NCBI GenBank assembly: GCA_937923745.1
Contig: CALDUO010000061.1
Location: 1-57,313, forward strand
Direction: 5' to 3'
DNA: 57,313 bases
Source of the DNA: an uncultured Granulosicoccaceae bacterium
GTDB taxonomy: Bacteria > Pseudomonadota > Gammaproteobacteria > Granulosicoccales > Granulosicoccaceae
The translations under genes and the position numbers were made by a program. Below are positions 8,652 to 17,600 of this stretch, in pieces; the stretch's first letter is position 1, and each line of letters begins with the position of its first letter. The notes under the pieces are model-generated. The model saw only the letters and a list, made by a program, of their open reading frames with translations, was not told the origin of the DNA and did no database searches.

Positions 8652-10031
8652 TTAGAGTAACAGGCGTCGAATGTCGCCGACGGTCTTGCAATAATGCGCG
8701 GTAAATCGCGCCGCATCGGCACCATCCACTACGCGATGATCATAGCTGACATCAATAGGACACATCAGCCGTGGCATAAATTCGGTACCGTTCCAAACGG
8801 GTTGCATTTTCGCCCGTGTGATACCGAGTATTGCCACTTCTGGTGGATTGACAATTGGCGTAAACGCCGTGCCACCAATACCGCCCAAGCTCGAAATAGT
8901 CATGCTTGCACCCTGCATCTCGTCAGGCTTTAGTTTTTTCTGCCGCGCGCGTTGGCTGACGTCTGCCATTTCGGTTGCCAGCGTGGTGATAGATTTTTGA
9001 TCTACGTCGCGAAAAACCGGCACGACCAGTCCGTTATCGGTATCTACCGCTATACCTATATGGAAGTATTTTTTGTAGATGATGGCAGTGCCATCAGGAG
9101 ACAGGGATGCGTTCAGCTTTGGAAAAGCTTTTAATGATTGCACTAATGCTTTCATATGAAATGCAAGGCCGGTTATCTTGGCATCACCTTCTTTTGCGGA
9201 TTTTTTCAGTTCTTGCCGAAATGCTTCCATTTCGGTGATATCGGCCTCATCGTGATGAGTAACCATGGGCACGTTGAGCCAAGCGCGGTGCAGGTTGCTT
9301 GCCGAAATCTTGTTGATACGACTGAGCTCTACTCGCTCGATATCGCCAAACCGGGTGAAGTCGACTTCTGGTATCGCCGGTATACCGGTTTGTGCCTGAC
9401 CGATGCCACTGCCGTAATTTGATCCGGCACTCTCCAACGATTGTTTGATAAAGAGGCGTACGTCGTCTTTCAGAATGCGTTCTTTTTTACCGGTGCCCGA
9501 GACCAAGTGTAGTGCCACACCATGCTCGCGCGCGTAACGTCTGACCGCCGGGCTGGCGTACGCTGCCTTGAGCTTGGCATCGTCGATGTGCGCAGTGGGT
9601 GACGTTGCCGGGCCGGCAGCCCTGGGTGCAGCGGGAGGTGTGGGTTTGCTCTTTACCTCTGGTGGCGGTGGCTCGGCAGCGGTTGGTGTGTCCGGTGACG
9701 TGCTGGCCGCTGTATCACTGGTCTCTGTTTCTGACGACGCTCCGGCGGTGTCTGGTTCGTCTTGCTTTGGTGCGGCTTCGGCAGAGGCAGAGACCACGTC
9801 GAGTGTACCCACCAGGTCACCAGCGGCAACGGTGGCGCCAACCTCAATCGCCAGCGACTTGATAACACCCGCAGTCTCTGCGGGTATCTCCATGCTGGCC
9901 TTGTCGCTCTCGAGTGTTAGCAGTGAGTCGTCGATGGCCACACTGTCGCCGACGCTGACGAGTATTTCAATTACCTCGACACTGTCAACATCACCAATGT
10001 CCGGGACGCGAATTTCAACTGTTTCAGTCAT
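8652..10031 (-). CDS. aceF: Pyruvate dehydrogenase E2, dihydrolipoyl acetyltransferase
   Basis: A 459-residue E2 core enzyme that transfers acetyl groups from lipoamide to CoA. Residues 1-76 form a single lipoyl domain (Lys44 in ESDKAS). Next come a long Ala/Pro/Thr/Ser linker, an E3/E1-binding domain around 155-190 (YASPAVRRYAREHG) and the catalytic domain with the SYDHRVVDGADAAR active-site motif near the C-terminus. E. coli AceF has three lipoyl domains; here there is one, with another on E3. The start at 10031 is preferred because translation there begins directly with the lipoyl domain. A longer frame from 10109 would overlap aceE by 65 nt. Confidence 0.94.
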   Translation of the reverse strand: MTETVEIRVPDIGDVDSVEVIEILVSVGDSVAIDDSLLTLESDKASMEIPAETAGVIKSLAIEVGATVAAGDLVGTLDVVSASAEAAPKQDEPDTAGASSETETSDTAASTSPDTPTAAEPPPPEVKSKPTPPAAPRAAGPATSPTAHIDDAKLKAAYASPAVRRYAREHGVALHLVSGTGKKERILKDDVRLFIKQSLESAGSNYGSGIGQAQTGIPAIPEVDFTRFGDIERVELSRINKISASNLHRAWLNVPMVTHHDEADITEMEAFRQELKKSAKEGDAKITGLAFHMKALVQSLKAFPKLNASLSPDGTAIIYKKYFHIGIAVDTDNGLVVPVFRDVDQKSITTLATEMADVSQRARQKKLKPDEMQGASMTISSLGGIGGTAFTPIVNPPEVAILGITRAKMQPVWNGTEFMPRLMCPIDVSYDHRVVDGADAARFTAHYCKTVGDIRRLLL

Positions 10032-10044
10032 CTTGGCCCCAGCG

Positions 10045-12723
10045 TTAGATAGTGACAGGATCGACCTTGTCAGGGTCGATACCGTATTTTTTGATCGCGT
10101 CCTGAGCAACAGTGCTTGGCAGTTTGTTGTTTAGCGCGAGTCCGTGCAGTGCTGCGACCGTGACATAGTAACGATCAACTTCAAAAAACGACCGTAACTT
10201 TTCACGGGTGTCCGAGCGGCCAAAGCCGTCGGTCCCGAGGGTGACAAACGTAGCCGGTACGTATTGGCGCACCTGATCTGCATAAACTTTCATGTAATCA
10301 GTGGAGCTGATGACGGGTTCATCACTATCACCAAGCTGTTCTGCAATGTAGGGTTTGCGAGGCGTATCGGCCGGATGCATCATATTCCAACGCTCGCAAG
10401 AAAGACCATCACGGGCAAGCTCGTTATAACTGGTGACACTCCAGATGTCAGAGCTGACGCCCCAGTCTTCCCGCAACAGATCTGCGGCCGCGATAACCTC
10501 GCGCAAGATCGTACCTGAGCCAAGCAGCCTGACATGTTTTTCAAGTTTGTCGGTCGTTTTTTGCAGCGGGTAAATACCTTTGATGATGCCTTCCTCGGCA
10601 CCTTCAGGCATTGCGGGGTGTTGATAGTTTTCATTCATCGCGGTGATGTAGTAGAACACGCTCTCTTTATCCTGCAGCATGCGTTTCATACCGGCGTGAA
10701 TGATGACGGCCATCTCGTAACTGAAACACGGGTCATAGGAGATACAGTTCGGAATAGTGTTGCACAAGACCAGGCTGTGTCCGTCTTCGTGCTGGAGGCC
10801 TTCACCGTTGAGTGTGGTGCGTCCGGCGGTGCCGCCAATCAGGAAGCCGCAGGCACGCATGTCACCAGCGAGCCAAGCAAGATCGCCGATGCGTTGAAAG
10901 CCGAACATGGAGTAATAGATGTAGAACGGCAACATGTTAACGCCATGCGTGCTGTAAGCTGTGGCGGCCGCGAGCCAAGACGAAAACGCGCCAGCTTCGG
11001 TAATACCCTCTTCGAGGATCTGACCCGATTTGTCTTCTTTGTAGTACATGATCTGGTCACGATCCTGCGGCTCATAAAGCTGACCCACAGAAGAGTAGAT
11101 GCCGAGCTGTCGGAACATGCCTTCCATACCAAAGGTTCTGGCTTCGTCGGGTACGATGGGCACCACATTCTTACCGATCTTCTTGTCTCGGGTCAGAATG
11201 GTCAACATGCGCACAAATGCCATGGTGGTCGACAATTCGCGGTCGCCGGAGCTTTCCAGTAATGACTTGAAGTCAGACAACGGCGGCACTTCCAGCGGCT
11301 TCGCAAATTTTTGTCGCTGCGGCAAATAACCACCCAATGCTTTGCGTCGCTCCTGCATGTACGTGATTTCAGGACTTTCGTTGTCCGGATGCACGTACTC
11401 GAGGTTTTTGACCTGCTCGTCTGTGAGCGGGATATTGAAGCGGTCGCGCATCTCCAGTAACGAGTCAATATCCATTTTCTTTTGCTGGTGAGTCGCGTTG
11501 GTGCCTTCACCGGACTCGCCCATGCCATACCCTTTTACGGTTTTAGCGAGAATGATGGTAGGTTGGCCTTTATGATTGACAGCGCTGTGATACGCAGCAA
11601 ACAGTTTATGCGGATCATGCCCACCCCGATTGAGTCGCCAGATGTCTTCATCAGACAGCGTTGCAACCATGGCTTTGGTGTCAGGATCTTTGCCAAAGAA
11701 GTGTTCACGCGTGTATGCGCCGCCTCTGGCCTTAAAGTTCTGATACTCACCATCGACGGTGTTCATCATCAGTTGTTTCAGTTTGCCGTTTACATCTTTC
11801 GCCAACAGAGGGTCCCAATAAGATCCCCAAACAACTTTAATCACGTTCCAGCCAGCGCCGCGAAACAATGCTTCGAGTTCTTGAATGATTTTGCTGTTGC
11901 CACGTACCGGTCCGTCAAGGCGCTGCAAATTGCAGTTGACTACAAAAATAAGGTTGTCGAGCTTTTCGCGACCGGCCAACGAGATAGCGCCGAGTGACTC
12001 CGGCTCGTCCATTTCACCGTCGCCCATGAACGCCCACACCTTACGGTTGTCGGTCTTGGCAAGACCGCGGTGCTGCAGATATTTCAGAAACTTTGCCTGA
12101 TAGATCGATGTGATGGAGGTGAAACCCATCGAGACGGTCGGAAATTGCCAGTAGTCAGGCATCAGCCAGGGGTGCGGATAAGATGAAAGACCCTTACCGT
12201 CAACTTCCCGTCTGAATCCGTCGAGATCTTCGGCGCTAAGGCGACCTTCCATAAAAGAGCGAGCGTAGATGCCCGGTGCCGAATGACCCTGAAACATCAC
12301 CAGATCACCACCGTGATCGGGGGTGGGTGCGTGAAAGAAGTGATTGAAGCCAACGTCGTACAGCGTGGCGGCTGACGCGAAACTGGCAATGTGACCGCCT
12401 AATCCGGAGTTGTTTCGATTGGCTCTGAGTACCATGGCGGTGGCATTCCAGCGAATCATAGACCGGAGTCTATGCTCAATCTCGGCATCTCCGGGACTTC
12501 TGGCTTCGAGATGAGGCGGAATGGTGTTGACGTAGGCGGTGCTGGCATCGTACGGCAGGTTAGTACCTGATCGCCGCGACTTATCAATAAGTTGTTCGAG
12601 GAGAAAGTGAGCCCGTTCAGGGCCTTCTCGTTCAATGACTGCTTCGAGGGCTTCTAGCCATTCCAGCGTTTCTTCCGGATCGACGTCAGTATCGGTGTTA
12701 CCGGACATTGGGTTTCCGGACAT
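10045..12723 (-). CDS. aceE: Pyruvate dehydrogenase E1, homodimeric type
   Basis: An 892-residue thiamine-diphosphate-dependent E1 that decarboxylates pyruvate and acetylates lipoyl groups on E2. The length and the ThDP/Mg motif (GDGEMDEPES, then NCNLQ about 30 residues on) match the gammaproteobacterial AceE type rather than the alpha/beta heterodimer. AGGAG at 12729-12733 lies 5 nt upstream of the ATG at 12723, fixing the start. The first ten codons are an imperfect 15-bp tandem duplication (MSGNP-MSGNT), so a second ATG at 12708 is a duplicate of the first. aceF follows 13 nt after the stop. No PdhR-type regulator is next to the operon. Confidence 0.96.
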   Translation of the reverse strand: MSGNPMSGNTDTDVDPEETLEWLEALEAVIEREGPERAHFLLEQLIDKSRRSGTNLPYDASTAYVNTIPPHLEARSPGDAEIEHRLRSMIRWNATAMVLRANRNNSGLGGHIASFASAATLYDVGFNHFFHAPTPDHGGDLVMFQGHSAPGIYARSFMEGRLSAEDLDGFRREVDGKGLSSYPHPWLMPDYWQFPTVSMGFTSITSIYQAKFLKYLQHRGLAKTDNRKVWAFMGDGEMDEPESLGAISLAGREKLDNLIFVVNCNLQRLDGPVRGNSKIIQELEALFRGAGWNVIKVVWGSYWDPLLAKDVNGKLKQLMMNTVDGEYQNFKARGGAYTREHFFGKDPDTKAMVATLSDEDIWRLNRGGHDPHKLFAAYHSAVNHKGQPTIILAKTVKGYGMGESGEGTNATHQQKKMDIDSLLEMRDRFNIPLTDEQVKNLEYVHPDNESPEITYMQERRKALGGYLPQRQKFAKPLEVPPLSDFKSLLESSGDRELSTTMAFVRMLTILTRDKKIGKNVVPIVPDEARTFGMEGMFRQLGIYSSVGQLYEPQDRDQIMYYKEDKSGQILEEGITEAGAFSSWLAAATAYSTHGVNMLPFYIYYSMFGFQRIGDLAWLAGDMRACGFLIGGTAGRTTLNGEGLQHEDGHSLVLCNTIPNCISYDPCFSYEMAVIIHAGMKRMLQDKESVFYYITAMNENYQHPAMPEGAEEGIIKGIYPLQKTTDKLEKHVRLLGSGTILREVIAAADLLREDWGVSSDIWSVTSYNELARDGLSCERWNMMHPADTPRKPYIAEQLGDSDEPVISSTDYMKVYADQVRQYVPATFVTLGTDGFGRSDTREKLRSFFEVDRYYVTVAALHGLALNNKLPSTVAQDAIKKYGIDPDKVDPVTI

Positions 12724-12728
12724 TGTGT

Positions 12729-12775
12729 CTCCTGCTGTTCGCGGGTTCAGCGCCGAAGCGCGCCGTTGTATTATA
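12729..12775 (-). promoter_or_regulatory. Ribosome binding site and probable -10 box of the aceE operon
   Basis: On the minus strand AGGAG (12729-12733) is a strong ribosome binding site for aceE. A perfect TATAAT lies at 12770-12775 in the 79-bp gap behind mtaB. No good -35 hexamer is found at 16-18 bp, so the promoter may need an activator. This is a visual match only. Confidence 0.45.
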
Positions 12776-12802
12776 CGGTCATTCTGTTAATCAGCTGTTC
12801 TT

Positions 12803-14284
12803 TCAATTCACAGGCGTTATTTGAAACACTTTGTTTTTTGTGTGCGTGTTCACAGCGTTGATCAGGTCATCAGCACTAAAACGGGTCTGTGCCGTGCGCC
12901 ATTGCTGAGCAGTGACTGGTTTTTGTGCCAAACGTTCAATAATTGTGTCAACCCCCAGCAGGCTCTCGTCTGCTGTGAACGACCCAAGCTTGACGCGAGT
13001 GATCAGGTTGTCGAGTGGGTCGCCAGCTGGCTGATCAGCTTGTACTCGCAAATAGTTGGCCGTGTAGCCGAAATGTCTGATCCCTGACTCGGTGACTCGA
13101 CCCGTTTCCCACAGAATAGTCGCCTCCTGCCCAACATTTTGTAGCAGGGTTGCCTGTTTGCTGCGCGCTGCCAACCGGTGCAGCGCCTGACTGCGCGCCT
13201 TTTTAACGGCTCCGTGGATCTGTCGTGGAAAAGCCGCCGCGTGCGTACCCTCGCGGCCGGAGAAACTGAAGATGTGGATGTGCGAGAACTGCATATCTTC
13301 AATAAAAGCCATGGAATCTGCCCACTCTGCGTCGGTCTCGCCGGGAAAGCCCACGATGACATCTGTGGTCACGCCAAAGTTGGGCATCAACGACCGTATG
13401 TGGTTGACCAGCGCAGCGAAGTCTTGGGTTTTACAGCGTCGCGCCATGCGTTTGAGCACCGTATCGCTGCCGCTCTGCAGTGGCAGGTGCATGTGCTGCA
13501 TCAGGCGGTCGTTTTCAAAGAGCTCGAAAAAGTGGGGTGGCAGATCCCAGGGTTCAACGGATGCGAACCGAATACGGGGAATGGCGGTCTCGCACAAAAT
13601 TGCCTTGACCAACGAATGAAGATCACTGTTGATGTCACTGCCATAACCGCCAACATGAACGCCTGTCAGCACGACCTCCTGTACGCCGCTGTCATATAAC
13701 CGATTGATTTCATCGACGATGTCGGTAACGCTGCGGCTACGTTCCTCTCCCCGAGCCAGAGTCACCACGCAATAAGTGCATTTGTAGCGGCATCCGTCCT
13801 GTATTTTGATAAACGAGCGTTGGCGATTTCGCTCAAACAAGGCTGCCGAGCCGGGGCGGGTTGCGTGTGTTTGAGCCAAGCCGTCACCCATGCCAGTATC
13901 GCTGGCAGACACTGGCTTGGATGCATGGGCTTCGAGGTGTTCAAGCGTCAGCTCGGGCAGCTTGTCTTTGACGGCATTGGTGACGACCAGATCGACACCC
14001 ATCGCCATCAACTCGTTATTGACCTGTTGCGCATCACCGGGCAGTGACGGATAACAGCCGCTGACGATGAGGCTGGCCGCCGGATTTTGTCTTACCACTC
14101 TCTGAATGAGCTGACGAGACTTTCGCACCGCTTGTGAGGTCACTGCGCAGGTGTTGAGCACCACCGCATCGGCATCGTCGAGGCTGTTGGTTAACCCGTG
14201 GCCTGCTGTCTGAAAAACATGCGACCAGGTTTCGAGCTCTGCCTCGTTGAGTCGGCAACCGAGCGATGCAAGGTGTATCTGCAC
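12803..14284 (-). CDS. mtaB: tRNA ms2t6A methylthiotransferase MtaB
   Basis: A 493-residue radical-SAM methylthiotransferase. MtaB converts t6A37 to ms2t6A in tRNAs reading ANN codons. The N-terminal UPF0004 domain starts at once (LASLGCRLNEAELE, Cys10) with further cluster cysteines in LNTCAVTS and VSGCYPS. The radical SAM CxxxCxxC motif is DGCRYKCTYC around residue 168. The C-terminal region fits a TRAM-like RNA-binding domain. SLGCRLNEAE separates MtaB from MiaB and RimO. The start is GTG at 14284, supported by how closely the domain begins to it. It lies upstream of aceE on the same strand. A second methylthiotransferase, RimO, is at 43734. Confidence 0.85.
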   Translation of the reverse strand: MQIHLASLGCRLNEAELETWSHVFQTAGHGLTNSLDDADAVVLNTCAVTSQAVRKSRQLIQRVVRQNPAASLIVSGCYPSLPGDAQQVNNELMAMGVDLVVTNAVKDKLPELTLEHLEAHASKPVSASDTGMGDGLAQTHATRPGSAALFERNRQRSFIKIQDGCRYKCTYCVVTLARGEERSRSVTDIVDEINRLYDSGVQEVVLTGVHVGGYGSDINSDLHSLVKAILCETAIPRIRFASVEPWDLPPHFFELFENDRLMQHMHLPLQSGSDTVLKRMARRCKTQDFAALVNHIRSLMPNFGVTTDVIVGFPGETDAEWADSMAFIEDMQFSHIHIFSFSGREGTHAAAFPRQIHGAVKKARSQALHRLAARSKQATLLQNVGQEATILWETGRVTESGIRHFGYTANYLRVQADQPAGDPLDNLITRVKLGSFTADESLLGVDTIIERLAQKPVTAQQWRTAQTRFSADDLINAVNTHTKNKVFQITPVN

Positions 14285-14697
14285 AGTCTGTATGGATCCG
14301 GGAGTTGGAAGAATATCGTGCGTTATGGTAACCGATTCGATGCTGTATCGCGCAGTTTCCGTCTCTGGTACGCGGGCAATTTTTGCAATAGGTCGACTGG
14401 TGCCTCTGCCCGGTCAATGTATTTTGGTTGAGACACACAACGGATTGATCAAGCCGAGTGTCTGCCACGCACCAGTCACGGACGACTCACGGACGACTCA
14501 CGGACGAGTCACCTCTGATAACGACTTGGCACCACCCTAACAGGTTACCTGCGTGTGATCTTATCGCTGTCGTGTAATTGTCACCAAGTATAAATTTTTA
14601 TCGCTTTAATCCCGGTAACGCGTTGTGAGTACAACGCCTTTTCGTTAGGATAAGGGTACTAATATCCACGCACACACCAAGCAAAGGATCGAAGCTT
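14285..14697. other. Gene-free divergent spacer between mtaB and the OmpA-family gene
   Basis: 413 bp. Contains an 11-bp tandem array (14477-14509). A 7-bp hairpin lies at 14620-14637 (GCGTTGT, loop GAGT, ACAACGC) followed by CTTTTCG, which could be a weak attenuator in the leader of the plus-strand gene. An AT-rich stretch near 14578-14610 may hold that gene's promoter, but spacing is poor. Confidence 0.5.
14477..14509. repeat. 11-bp tandem array, 3 units
   Basis: CACGGACGACT occurs twice in a row and a third time as CACGGACGAGT. The partial unit CACCAGT precedes them. It is in the spacer upstream of mtaB. Confidence 0.85.
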
Positions 14698-17600
14698 ATG
14701 TCCAGTAATTTTCTCAACACGCCGAGTCGCACCTCGTATCTGCTCAAGCTCGCGCTAGCAGCGCTAACATTGCTTGCGCTGATCGTTGCGTGGTACGCGA
14801 AGTCTGGCGTTTCCAGTCGATACACCGAGCTGGAAACATCGCATCAGTCACTGACCGCAGAGTACGCCTCTCTCGAGACGTCACAGAGCGAGCTGTCAAA
14901 CTCGTTGAGCGCGATGGGTACGCAACTGGCTGATACCGAAACGCAACTCGCCGATACCCGGCTTGACCTGGAGGCCAAATTAGCGGCTGCCAGCACGGGC
15001 GTCGAGGAGTCTGAAGCACAACTGGCACAACTGAACACTGAGCTTGCGGACGCTCAAACCACCGTAGCATCGCTGGAACAGGCGGTGGGTGAACGAGACG
15101 CCGCCATTGAGGCCGCCAAAGCACAACTGGCCGAGCGCGATGCCGAGCTCGACACACTGAACACGCAACTGGCTGAGCGTGATGCGAGTTTGCAACAGAG
15201 CGAGCAGTTGTTGCTGGAGAAAGACGCAGCCATCGAACAAGGCAGTCTGGCGCTGGCAGACATGGAATCGAAAATGGAGACGGCGACGGCAGAGGTACAG
15301 TCGCTGTTTTCAAGGCAGCAAGAAGAGGCAGGCGGTGAAATCGAGAGTCTCCGGGCACAGGTCGAGACGTTAACCGCAGACCTGACCGCACGAGACGAGA
15401 CCATTGCCGAGATGCAGGCCGCCACGTCCGACTCCGAGTCAGCTGTGGGTACCCTCAACGCTGATCTTGAAGCTGCAAATGCGCAGGTTGCCGAGCAACA
15501 GGCCAACGTGGCCTCTGTAACAGAAGAGCTGGGGCAAGTTACAGCCGAGCTGGAACAAACCAAAGCCGAGCTGGAGCAGGCCAAAGTCGAATTGAGCGAC
15601 TCGACCGCAGCGATTGCGGCCAATGAACAACAACTGATTGACCGCGACTCAGCACTCGAGCAAATGAATCAACTCCTGCTCGATGCAGAGGGTCAAGTCG
15701 CTGAACGGGATTCAAACCTCGAGGTCATGCAGGCAGAAGTACAGGGCTTCATGGGTTCCAAAGATGAGCTGTCAGGTCAACTTGAGAGTGCAGCCGCTGC
15801 CAACGCCGAATTGCAAGCGACGCTTGACGCCGAAACTGCAGCGCTGAACGAACAAATTGGCACGCTTGAGCAAGCAAAAGCCACACTCGAAGAGCAAGTG
15901 GCAACACTTGAGGGTGAGGTAACCGGACTCCAGGAGTCGTTAACTGCCGCAGAAACATCGTTGGCTGATGTCGAAGCTGCCGTCGCAACGAAAGACACTG
16001 CGCTGGCCGACATTGACTCGCAATTAGCGGCAATGACAGCAGAACTCGAGAGTGCGAAAAGTGAAGCCTCTGCAGCGGTTGCGTCTACGGAAGCAGCCTC
16101 ATCAGAAGCGGCAGATCTGGCTGCACGGCATTCAACCGAGACAGTACAACTGAATGACGAAATTGCGCATCTTCGTGGCTTGAATCGTGATTTGCGCGCA
16201 GAGATCACCTCACTGAACGCGGATTCAGAGGCTGCCAAAGCCGAGTTTGACCAAGTCAGGCTAGCACTGGACAGAGCTCGCGAAAAAGAACAACAGCTGA
16301 TCGATCTGACTGCTGTCGCGGCAACGTTGAGGAGCTCTGTCGATGAACTCGAAGAATCAAACACCGTGAATGCCAATGGTTTGCTGGCAGCACAAGGCGA
16401 GGCAGACCAGGTCAAGGCATCACTGGAAGCGCTGCAGGGTCAGTATGACACCGACATCGCTTCACTCAATGATCAGGTTGCTGAGCTGTTGACCGAACGA
16501 TCAGCGTTACAACAGCAGGTCGCTGACCTCCAAGCGGACATTGACGCCTCTGGTGTTGCGTTAGCGGAAGCTCAGGCTTCAGCTGCTGAATCTGTGTCGG
16601 TTGCCAGTCAGCTCAAAACTGACCTCGAAGCGATGTCTTCGCAAAGCGCTGACGCAGGTGAGTTACAGGTGCAGATTGACGCGCTACGCACCGCACGCGA
16701 TTCACTGGTTGAAGAAAACAGTGCACTGCTTGCCGATGCCGAGAGCAACGCTGATGAAACGCTTAAATTGCAGAACTCTGCGGAGGAGCTGCGTAATGCC
16801 AATGCCCAACTGATTGAGCAAATTGCTCAGTTGCAGAACGCCAGCACCGAACAGGGCGATGTGGCTGCGGCTAACGCTGAACTCACGACTGAAGTAGAAG
16901 AACTGTCAGCGGAGGTAGAAGAACTGACTACGACCAATGCGACGCTTGCCGGTGAAATCGAAACACTAACCGCCAGTGTCGGCACATTGGAGGCCGACGG
17001 CACCAAGCAACTCTCGACGATTGAAAACCTAACCGCACAATTAGAAGGCATCGGCGGTGAGAAGGGCGAGCTCATGGCTCAAGTCACCGATGCTCAAGCA
17101 GCGACCGTCGATCTTCAGGCCAAGCTGGATGAGGCAGAGAGTGTGAATGGTGAGTTAAGTGCACGTGTGCTCGAACTCGAAAACAGCGGAGCATCGCTGC
17201 AGGCAGAACTGGAGGCTAACGCCGGTAGTCTTGAGGCGACTGGTGCTGAACTCGAAGCGCTGCAAGCAACCAACAGTGACATGATGGCGCGGGTCGAAGA
17301 GTTGGAGACGGTTAACACTGCTGCTATGGAAGAGAAGGCCCTGCTTGAGGCCGAGCTTGAATCGTTAACAGCAAACGTCGAGGCAATGACCGCCGAGAAC
17401 GGACAGCTGAAAACAGAAGTTGATGGTTTTATGGCTATTAAGCCAGACCTCGAAATGGCTGTCAGTGACCGAGAGGCGTTAGCAACCGAACTGACCGCAG
17501 CGCAGAGCGCAAACACTGAACTGATGGCGCGTCTCGATGAGATGGCAGCAGCGGCCAGTGAGAGTCAAGCAGCTAACGAGCAACTCGCAGCGCAGCTGGA

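Noticed and set aside
9568-10134. 188-codon plus-strand frame over aceF
   Set aside because: Shadow of the Ala/Pro/Thr linker of AceF on the other strand.
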